Source: Fragum whitleyi (taxonomy: Eukaryota; Mollusca; Bivalvia; Cardiida; Cardiidae). Taken from it: a stretch of DNA of 64,000 nt. The stretch lies in NCBI GenBank assembly GCA_948146395.1, contig OX411559.1, positions 41,879,239 through 41,943,238 of the forward strand. The letters run 5' to 3'. This document shows, one piece after another, positions 55,205 to 64,000 of this stretch (position 1 is its first letter; each line of letters begins with the position of its first letter). The notes under the pieces are model-generated. The model was not told where the DNA came from, did not search any database, and was given only the letters and a program-made list of their open reading frames with translations. Both the position numbers and the translations under genes were made by a program.

Positions 55205-55532
55205 TACAGTAAAACTTGCTTTATACGACAAAAAAACAGGACCTGCAAAAAGCGATCGTAAAAGAAAATGGCTGCTTAATGCACATTTTGTTTACAAATA
55301 AGAAACATAGTTTTTGTTTGAATATGCATAATACATGTATTACAAATTCTCAACAGTCCCATGTTGCTAAAACTCAATAGAATCGTCACATCGGATTCAT
55401 TTTCAATAATATTAAGATCAACAACAACTACCTTTTAAGACATTTTGATAAATAGACGGGAATTTTGAAAACGGCTGCTAAATGAAAACGGTCGCTTAAT
55501 AGACGTGGTCGCTCGAGCAGTAGTGACTGTAC
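55205..55532. repeat. Short element with 'tacagt...actgta' ends
   Basis: 'tacagtaaaacttgctttat' at the left and 'gcagtagtgactgta' at the right. Related to 23338-23692. 55533-56070 shows nothing assignable. Confidence 0.5.
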
Positions 55533-56071
55533 TTGTGTACAGATGGTTATACACAGGAGCTCAGTGGTGTAGTTAGATAGAGTATAACTCGTTATATATT
55601 TATATCATACAAATTTTGTTGAGGTGTCAAATGTGTTGAGAAACCGAGAATCTTTCAATAGATTTGCCATGAAATGCATGCTTTGGAAATGATACTAAAT
55701 GGGGGGAACTATTTGATTTTTAGATAAGGAATTCGAAAAGCTCTAGTTCGGAAAGCAAAAGCCAAAAATTTTAGTTTGGGGTTGTTTCAAACCTTAGCAC
55801 AAAACAACAAATAGTAAATGCATTCAAAAACCCAGTTAATTAAGCAGGGTAAGAACATCTCAGATGTCTCAGAATTTCTTGTTTGGGTAAAGCACAGGAA
55901 AAGATAAGATGGCGCGTATATGTCAAAAGAGCTGCATCACGGTATTCATGGTAATATTTGCTTGTGCTGTCCGGTGTCTGTGGAACATCTGAAAACGCGT
56001 CACGATTTAAGAGAGATCTTAAAGTACACATGAGAGATGAAGAATAATGTCTAATCACGTGTTACTGCCTT

Positions 56072-57025
56072 TTATTGCTTGTCACCAGTGTGTATAGGTT
56101 CACAAAATCTTGGAATAAACGTTCCCCGGAAATCGGTATATGTGGGCGGATCTTCCTCGTCGTCTTCCTTATCCGGGCATTTATAACCTTTAGGGCATGC
56201 GCACAGGAAGTTATATCCTACGGTCAATGGTTCCGCGTTGTTATGATGTTTATTATGCGGATCGATGTAAATTTTCGAACATGGTGTCTTCTTGTCGGCA
56301 CATTCTTCCTGTTTTGAGAAATTATTACAAGATAGCGTAAAACGCATATATGAAATAAAAAGAATAACATAGAATTTTTTTCGCAATAAAATTCATATGT
56401 CATCTATTTTACTGTGTACAAAGTCAGCTCCGCTTATTTATGACGTCATATGTCATCTTTTATTGGAACGTTGGTTCTTTTGAAGTCAGAAAACCCAAAT
56501 GACGCGCTGCGTTTTCTGTGAAACTCTCCAAACGTGAATATCATAACTTTATTAACTTTACGCCTAAAAATGAATTTAATTATTTTACACCAAAAAATAG
56601 TAATAAATCTTATCTCAGAATTGCGATTGTGTTATAATGGACATAATGTGTTTTTCGGTTGGGGGAGGGGTGTTTTTATGCAAAGAAAAATCCTCGGGCT
56701 CCGCCCTCAGATTTTACCACCAAACTTAATTCATAGACACCTTAACGCGAAAATGAAATTATTTCATGAATAATATAAGGCGGTGTATGCATTTTAAATA
56801 AGTTCATTCGCGTATGATGGACCAGCGTCGAGCAGCACGGAAAGCAACACAGTGGATAAAATACCCTTATGATCAGGGACTGAAAGTCAACAGCTATCTA
56901 TTGAGCGCGGAGTGACTGATGACCCTATTATCAGACTGCCAGGATGCAAACCTAATCTTATACTTCATCTTTCACACATTAGAAATTGTTTGGAAATGTC
57001 AAGCAAAGGCTCAAATTAAAGAATA

Positions 57026-57113
<88 letters not shown>

Positions 57114-60100
57114 AACAAAATCACGACAATTCTTTACATCTAATATCCTGCAATGAAACAATCGGTCTAAGTTACTAGTTATACGGTAAATTGAGTGAAT
57201 GTTTTAGAACCGTGTACGTGGTACTGTGTCGCGCTTTTTGAACACTGTTTATATCCAACAAGATGGCGGACAATAAGAAGAATAAAAAGTGAGTACATTT
57301 CTAAATACAAACTTGATTAGCGATTATTTTCAGTGGTGGCGTTTTCTTACAAACTCTGTAGCCAACAAAAAGGTGAGATTTTGAGATTGTCCCATTGCTT
57401 TCAGTCGTGACGCTAACTATACACTGAAACGAACTTGTAAACGGTCACCTTGCATTTGCAACATTTTAACATATGTTTAGTCTGTAAAGTCATTTAATAA
57501 AGTATATTCTATTTCAATATAAAAGGCCGTTCAATTTGGCATATTCTTAAAGAAAAAATGGATTTGAGTTTTTGTCCTTGGTGTCTGTAGTAAACGGTCA
57601 AACACAAGAACTATCTATCACGAAAGTCACAAAAGTTGCACTTTTTCGAAGAATTTCACATTTTCGGTGTAAGAAATACTCGGCGATTTATCCTATAAAT
57701 GACAAACCTCAATGGTCATTGCGTGTCAGATACCAAATCACTGAAGAAAGTAACATTCAGACTCTTTTGTTTCTCACACAAGGATAAAAATGTTAAAATT
57801 ACCCCACCCACCAATGCTAATTTTGAAATCATGGGTACCCTTGAAATCCCGTCAAATTCGATGCTTTCCTCGCATTTTTTCAAGTCGATGTTTATTGAAG
57901 ATTCTCCCTTAATGATTTTTCTAATAGAATTCACCTACTTCCCATTTCAGATACCGAAGATAATAATACTTTTTCAGCTAAAACCAAGTGGCCGTTTAGA
58001 AGCTCGTTTCGGTGTAAAGTAAGCATTTGATTGACAAAAGAGGGTAATTTTACCAGAATTAATTCAAAGGTTTGATCCCACGATTTTTCTGGTATTTTTG
58101 CTCTACAACAAAGATGAACACCAGTATCCCTTAACAAACGATATGCACAAACCTTCAAAAGCCGCCCTTAGTACTGGAAAGATTTGCGTGAGTTTTTTTG
58201 TTTGGTTTTTTCAAAGAAAAATAATAAAAAAAAACAACTAGAGCTGCTTGAGCAGTTGATTCGCTCCACATGCCTTAATCTGCTGATATGATTAAACAAG
58301 AATATAAGTGATTGAATGCATGAATGTTTATTTCAAGTAAATAAGTGGGGTTTTTTTAAGTGTTACATGATGAAATATCTCCGCCAAGAAAAATTCATGA
58401 TAAATTATAACATACGGAAAATTGACCTCCGCCTGTTATCCATCAATAAGATACTGGATAAATGATTTTCAAAATTTCAACTATTTAACATAAGAGAAAA
58501 AATCTCCGCTCATAAGAGACATATTTTTCATCTGATCACAATGTCCTTATATTATATTTTTTTAAATAAAGGTTCACCCAAGAATCACTTGAGTGAAATT
58601 TGGTTGATATCTATCAGTTAGTTTCCAGGAAAATGGTTTCAGAGTTTCCGCTTTTCAACATATAGAGAAATGACCTCTTCTCATAAAAGACAGATTATAA
58701 ATGTGATCACAATAGTTTTTTGTAGACCGATAAAGAATCACTCAAGAATCCCTTAAATGAAATTTTGTTGTTATTCATTAGTTTCTGAGAAAACGATTTT
58801 CAAATCCTCTCTATACAGCATATAGAGAAATGACATCCGCCCTTAAAATACATATTTTTCATCTGATTACAATAGTTTTGAGTAGACTGATTAGGGGTCA
58901 CCCAATGATCATTCCAGTGAAATTTGGTTGATATCCATAAGTTAGATTCTGAGGAAATGATTTTCAAAGTTTCCACTGTATAACATATAGACAAATGACC
59001 TCCGCCCAAAAAAGACATATTTTTATCCGATCACAATATATTTTTGTATACTGATAAAAGGTCACTTAAGGGTTGTACCAGTGAAATTTTCTTGATACCC
59101 ATCTATTAGATTCTGAGAAAAGCCACAAATTACCATACGTGCATATGGGTATTGCCAGGCTCATTAAAGCCGCGTTTTTCATCGGATAAAAAATCCAAGA
59201 ACAACTTTGAAAGAAGGTCACCTAAGGATCATTCCTGTGAACTTTGATTGATATCCATCTAGTATTTTCTGAGGAGAAGATTTTTAAGGAAAAAGTTTAA
59301 GACCTGACGCACGGACGGACGAGCGGACAGACGCACGTCGGACACAGCGCCATAACAAAAGCCCAAGTGGCCCATGGCCAGTTGAGCTTAAAAGTAGGTA
59401 TTAGTACTGTGTTGAGACGTGCTGTTTTTATTCATAACAGTAAAGACAAATGTTTTTTACGAGATGATGGATTTTGAAACCGTGTAGACACATATTTCCG
59501 TAAATGTGTAGACACATATTTTTTTGATATGAACAAATGCACTTTCATTGAAAGATATACTTACCTTTCCACAGAAATATTCATATATCCAGACCCCTGT
59601 TTTATTATCATGTTTATGTGTTGGATGTCGCCACCACCCTAAAAGTTCGTATGTGTGTCCCGGACACGTGCACCGTGCCTCCCGCACGTGCGGACTCCAT
59701 TCCCCGGTCGATGTGCTGATTGTGACGGCTAAATCATCCGGCTCACAGAATCTTTCCGGTAAAATGGGCACACAGAATTTATACTGGATCATCTTGTCCG
59801 CTACAATTTGAAAAATGATAATAAGAAAATGTGTCAGAGTTTTTGGGTTTTTTTTTTTTTTTTTTTTTTTTTTAATAATTATTGTCTGTAAATAGAAAAG
59901 TAAAGGTTAGTCTTTTTTCTTAAAAAAAATCTTTTGTGTGAAATAGTTATGTATTCATAAAATGTTTCTTAATTACAAGTTAGCAACGTTTTGAAATACA
60001 TTCTGTTCAATACATTAAAAAAAAATAAAAATAAAAAACAAACGTTGACTAATTTAAAAACGTATGTAATTTATTGGCATTTATAATAGATTTGCTCCAA

Positions 60101-62347
60101 TCCTATTTCCTCATTGCTATTACACGACTTATCCTTCATCAAATATTTCGTTTTATTTTCATTCATTTATTCTTACAGAGAATGGATGTGTCTACCTCTT
60201 TCAAAATGGTACCACGACATCGATTTGAAGTCGTCTGGTTGCCATTTCGAGCTACATCCGGGACATTTACAATACGGGCCCTCGTCAAACTCGGAACCAT
60301 CCGGGTACTTCATGATGGAGGTACAGACATGCGCATTGGATCGACAAAATGGCTTCTCCGCTTGGCCATGTGTCTGAAATATCAAAAGAAAACGTTATAT
60401 GTCATAAGGGAGTGCACAAATTTTAAATGCCAAAAAGGGTATATTTGAGGAAAAGTTATACTTCCGAAACAGATTTTTTTCCAAAGTGTGCCCTTGAACA
60501 AGCCAAATGACATTCTCATAAACATGAAAGATTTGCATAAATAGGAGGTACTTTAACAGTATGTAAGTAACAGGAAATGTTTATTGGGTATTATCGAGTA
60601 AGTTACCATATTTCCTCTAATGGGAGCGCCCTCCCTAATAGTAGCACCCCTACATTTTTTTACCAAGAAAAGCCACTTCAAATGCCCAAATTTTAGGAAC
60701 TTTTTGAGACTTCTTCTCTTATTTGAGATGAATTTCTTATAAAGAATCATTTATATGATTAATTAGGGGAAATTCACATCAATTTAAATGGAAAAGGGCC
60801 TAAAAGACATCAATTCTAAATCAGAAAATGTATACTAAGTAAAGGCTCCCTGACCATGTTGTGTATAGCTACCGGGATCGTTATTAAGGAGAAATACGGT
60901 ATCCAGAAGAAGCAAGTTCTACTTTTCTCACATTGTTTCCCACCCTAGACCCATAAGATTTGATTTAAAAAGTCGACGTAAAATTATCGTCTTCGACGTC
61001 TGACAATTTGGACCTTAAAAAAATTGTTGCGTGTATCGTTGAAAATGTTGAATAGGCAAAGTTATTCGTGTCCTCATAAAACTGATAATAAGATTTCAAT
61101 TTTCATACATCAATGACATCAAAGACTATTTCCTCTTCTTTTGTATAAAAGAAAAAATGAGATAAATAAAAAGAAGAGAAAAAAAGGAATCCGCTTTTCT
61201 CATGCCCGACTTTTTGGCGTTTAGTAGGGTACAGAAAAGATACATAATCTTGGTAGAAATATTGCCATAGAAGTTGTTCCTATCAGAGTTCTAAATGGAT
61301 GTCATTATTACAACCAAAGATCTCACAAAATACCATCGTATCTTTAATGCTTTTCGGTGGATTATCGAGAATTAACGATAGATTATCACTTGATAAACTC
61401 ACCACCTAACCAGTGAAATTATCAAAAAAAAAATACCCTAATCAGGGGTCGACAGTAACTCCTGAGATTAAGGTGTCAGTTGGACTCATAACACATAAAA
61501 TCAAGGAGTCCAAGCTCAAAGTAAGGAGTCAAAATTTTCATAATGGGAGAACATAGTGGAAAAAAAGAAATTGCTTGTTATAAGCAATTTCTTCTTTTCC
61601 ACAATGTTCTACCAAAGAAGAGTTTGTGTTTTTTTCTCTCAAAACACTACAGGAAGCAAGCAAATGTTTTCTTCAACAACTTTTGTAGTGAAAATATATA
61701 CAGTTTTGGCAAATGTTGGAAAGGACACTGCTCTGTGCATTTGTTTTTCAAAAAAAATGTAAAATGACTCTTGGAGTCCATCGGACTCCTTACTTGCAAA
61801 TGAAAGGAGTACAACTTGTAAACAAGGAGTCTCGGACCCCTGGACTCCCCTTAGTGTCGAACATTGCTAATATCGATCGAAGTCACCCTATATCTAGGCG
61901 GAGCCAAACGAATGACGTCATCATGAGCATTGCTTATCTATGACGTACAAAATGATGTGCTATTTCGTCCCAAAATTTACACTTTTATTTCATTTTTTAA
62001 ATTAAAAAAAAAGAACGTTTGTCTTTCGAGTAAGATCGTTAAATATTTCATTTCGTGAAGAACAAAAGCTTTATTTCACTCGTGGCTCCACCGCTCTTGA
62101 AAATATAACTTCTGTTGTTCACTCAATCGAATAAAATCAAATTTACTCTGAAACCAACGATTATCCTCTATTTCTGAGCAAAGGCAATAGTAACAACAGT
62201 GTAGACGACAAGATTTTTTGTCACTTCGGGGTTTCTCCGAAAACGACGAAGCTAGCAACTCACATTATAAACATGATCGTCCCCGATGCACAGATGAGCA
62301 AATACGATCACGAGAAAACACGATACTGAACATCTAAACACATCCAT
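56072..62347 (-). CDS. Secreted cysteine-rich protein, 244 residues, 4 exons
   Basis: Exons on the minus strand: 62347-62264, 60373-60196, 59800-59565 and 56308-56072. All junctions are GT-AG with phases 0, 1, 0, and the frame is open from ATG to TAA. Residues 1-21 are a typical signal peptide ('CFLVIVFAHLCIG' core), so it is secreted or lumenal. The mature part has 16 cysteines in three modules of about 60-80 residues, one per exon from exon 2 on. Each has a 'C-x-C' pair followed by Pro or Gly ('YCKCPG', 'RCTCPGH', 'LCACPKG') and an aromatic-Cys ('KPFC', 'ERFC', 'EYFC', 'PRFC'). The acidic stretch 'DKEDDEEDPP' lies near the C terminus. Modular 16-Cys secreted proteins of this kind occur in many protostomes, and some centipede venom families are similar in style; I cannot assign a family or activity. 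The polyadenylation signal AATAAA (56076-56071) overlaps the stop codon, so the 3' UTR is very short. Confidence 0.8.
57028..57113. repeat. AAAT tetranucleotide microsatellite
   Basis: About 21 units of 'aata' without interruption, in the last intron of the cysteine-rich gene. Open frames over it are artefacts. Confidence 0.95.
57257..57290 (+). CDS. Possible first coding exon on the plus strand (8 complete codons)
   Basis: 'caagATGGCGGACAATAAGA' starts a short Lys/Asn-rich frame that runs into a good donor ('aaaaa|gtgagtac', intron from 57283). 'AAGATGGCGG' also matches the YY1-type site common at animal gene starts. No following exon was identified downstream, and the site lies in an intron of the minus-strand cysteine-rich gene. 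It may be a real gene start whose other exons are beyond recognition, or chance. Confidence 0.3.
58420..59340. repeat. Tandem repeat, 164-base unit, ending in a GGACGGACG tract
   Basis: 'agagaaatgacctccgc'-type segments recur at about 58497, 58663, 58826 and 58990, a spacing of 163-166 bases. Each is followed by 'agacatatttttcatctgat', 'cacaatagttt', 'gaaatttggttgatatccat' and 'tctgaggaaatgattttcaa'. A sixth, degraded unit ends near 59290, followed by 'cacggacggacgagcggaca'. It lies within an intron of the cysteine-rich gene. Confidence 0.85.
60605..60901. repeat. 297-base TIR element in an intron of the cysteine-rich gene
   Basis: 'taccatatttcctctaat' at the left and 'attaaggagaaatacggta' at the right are inverted copies with few differences. 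The interior has 'gggagcgccctccctaatag' and is non-coding. MITE-like. Confidence 0.65.
60902..61330. other. Gene-free intron sequence
   Basis: Intron of the cysteine-rich gene. Nothing further is assignable. Confidence 0.5.
61440..61875. repeat. Element rich in 'aaggagtc', with an internal hairpin
   Basis: 'aggggtcgacagtaactcct' at the left is roughly inverted at the right ('ggactccccttagtgtcgaa'). 'aaggagtc' or its inverse occurs at least seven times. A palindrome at 61545-61610 ('agaacatagtgg...ccacaatgttct') contains the 'agaaattgcttgttataagc' stem also seen at 11416. hAT-like ends are possible, but no clear 8-base duplication is visible. Confidence 0.5.
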
Positions 62348-62449
62348 CGTAGTCTTGTAAGTAAACGATTTATACCAGGAACATTCCCCATAGAAAACAA
62401 CAAAAACACCAAAAAATTGTTCCGTCTAACTACACAATACTACAATTTC

Positions 62450-63400
62450 CAAATATGGATTTTCTTCCAGAATACCACATAATCCTGACAGTCTCAGAGA
62501 AATACCATAGCACAAAGAGCTCCGTTTAGCTGAGTCTGTATTGGAAACCAAATTATAACACCCGTTCTAATGGGGCCTGCAGAATTTTGTATTGATTTCT
62601 ATAGGATGTTGTTTTTCAAGGTTTTCTCATATTATGCCGACTATGTAAATAAACACGAAGTAGTTTCAGATTAAGTAATTTTTCACGCAAAGCAACATGC
62701 CGTCGCTTTAGTGTTGTTCTATGGAGACCTACAAACGTGATATGATCTACACATTTTTATTTTGTTATAATGAAATACTTTTTCGATAAACCGAATTACT
62801 GTTTCGTTTTATCGAATAACTAATACGTTGAATGGAAATATCATTTTAAAGCTGCTCTTTCATAGATTTGGAAAATGCGATTTTTGAATTATTGTGTAAA
62901 CTTAATCGGAAATCATGACTTAATCGTGTGGAAAACTCTATAATAATAAGATTCGATCTGGTAAGACATGGAAAAAAAGAGACAAATATTCCCGAATTTA
63001 GCGAATTCCATTCTGAAAAATAAAGCAACTACTAACGCCTAAAACATTATTCCTAATTTTTTAGTCAACTATTTACGCATGCAATTCCACCTGTTTGTCA
63101 CATTCTATCAAAAGTCAATGTCAATTGGGAAACTACATATCGATATATGCAAAAGATGAAACATTATACATGAAAAATAACAATTTCGTAATTTAGAGAC
63201 TGGATATAAATAGACACGGTCCCTCACTAACCTTGCCGCTTCGAACATTCTAGCTACAAATTTTTTGAAATGAGTTGTTGTTAGTGCCATACCCATGTGC
63301 ATTTCTTAAACATCGGAAAATACACAATTTCCGAATCTAAGAACCAGTTTTCTATTTTTCTGAAAGAGAAGCTTTAAACAACATGTACAATCTAATTCGG
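62450..63400. other. Gene-free spacer upstream of the cysteine-rich gene
   Basis: A TATA-like 'tataaat' (minus strand, 62377-62371) lies about 25 bases upstream of the cysteine-rich gene's ATG, which would imply an extremely short 5' UTR if used. A few 'cgaattact'-type segments occur at 62785-62830. No other gene is supported. Confidence 0.4.
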
Positions 63401-63404
63401 TTTT

Positions 63405-63598
63405 ATGAACTTTTAATTCGCTAAAACGAATTACTAATTCGTTACATGAAGAATGACCTTTTCGTTAAATTAATTACTTAAATCTTTAAATCGAAATATT
63501 AATTCGACAAACGAATAATCAATTCGTTTTGGCGAAATATGAATTCGATTAAATGAAATACTAATTCGTTATAAAGAACTCGTTTTAACGAAATGAAA
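63405..63598. repeat. Degenerate array of 'aattcgtt' palindromic units
   Basis: Segments such as 'cgaattactaattcgtt', 'cgaaatattaattcgac', 'gaataatcaattcgtt' and 'gaaatactaattcgtt' repeat about every 22-28 bases. A shorter relative is at 62780-62830. No coding content. Confidence 0.7.
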
Positions 63599-63683
63599 AG
63601 TGTGTATATAATTTCATCTACAGGGCTCCGTATAGTCCGTCATCTCAAGTGTTTCTTTCTATTGTAAGATGATAGAATTTTGC

Positions 63684-63688
<5 letters not shown>

Positions 63689-63715
<27 letters not shown>

Positions 63716-64000
63716 GTCAGGGTCTGCCTTTCATGAAGAAATGGAGTTGTCTGTGGTGTCAAAGAGACGTTTAAAAGAGAAAATTTCACCGATTTATTTG
63801 GCGAAAGCTCCACTTTAAACATTGGGCCATTTCGGTCATAAAGATCCGTTCGGAGAACCTAACCATTTGTTCCTTGTATTTTAATACCAATCCCTACTGA
63901 GGAGACTCCTGCTAGTCATCAAGGGCGTAACTTCCATTATGCAATTTACGCAAGTGCGTAAAAGAAATAATCCTCTCAGTTAAAAAATTATGGTTGGTGA
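63689..64000. other. T run and a repeat running off the window end
   Basis: A T run of about 27 bases at 63689-63715. From about 63925, 'gggcgtaacttccattatgc' to 'cttacgcaagtgcgtaa'-type sequence is the inverse of 36430-36480 and 51735-51770 ('acgcacttgcgt...gggagc'). The repeat therefore continues beyond the window. Confidence 0.45.

Noticed and set aside
56979..57161. Hydrophobic 'FIYL' repeat frame resembling membrane segments
   Set aside because: Translation of the AAAT microsatellite.
57572..58022. Overlapping frames on both strands near 57.6-58.0 kb, considered as exon 2 of the possible gene at 57257
   Set aside because: An acceptor-like 'gtctgtag' exists at 57592, but the frame does not continue the first exon convincingly and no motif is recognisable.
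61543..61943. Overlapping plus-strand frames of 68-76 residues
   Set aside because: They run through a palindrome and the 'aaggagtc' repeat; the two overlapping frames are equally open and neither has coding character.

Overview
This window is animal nuclear DNA: spliced genes with GT-AG introns, AT-rich spacers, many tRNA-headed SINEs and dense short hairpin or inverted-repeat elements, with no prokaryotic gene organisation. The SINE type (tRNA head, conserved core, tail near 'aaagcggcgtaaaac', CAAT-rich end) and the gene content suggest a bivalve mollusc. This is inference; no marker gene fixes the species.

Layout. 1-7.9 kb holds repeats only: a 0.45-kb duplicated block, a 0.5-kb ATT/ATC microsatellite and a head-to-head SINE pair. 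7.98-8.92 kb carries the coding exon of an unrecognised 241-residue protein (+ strand). From 11.6 to 50.3 kb, the minus strand carries four copies of a two-exon gene for a ureidoglycolate-lyase-like protein (A 11.6-14.3, B 18.6-20.5, C 23.7-35.0, D 43.8-50.3 kb). Every copy has a 163-base first exon and a phase-1 intron. A and C look intact. B has lost residues in conserved motifs. D has a stop at codon 42. A second, unrecognised 171-residue protein with a C-terminal membrane anchor lies on the same strand inside the large intron of C (two copies) and of D (one copy, frameshifted near its start). The C and D regions, and the two 5-kb blocks inside C, are segmental duplications. Comparing them shows occupied and empty sites for several mobile elements. 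50.1-54.9 kb is a further duplicate of 34.7-43.8 kb, but it ends exactly where another second exon would be expected.

56.1-62.3 kb (minus strand) holds a four-exon gene for a secreted 244-residue protein with three cysteine-rich modules. One of its introns contains a 164-base tandem repeat and a possible start exon on the other strand. The rest is repeats.

If the lyase assignment is right, the array acts in purine (uric acid/allantoin) breakdown, releasing glyoxylate and urea. Nothing in the sequence links the nested anchored gene to that pathway other than position and shared duplication history.
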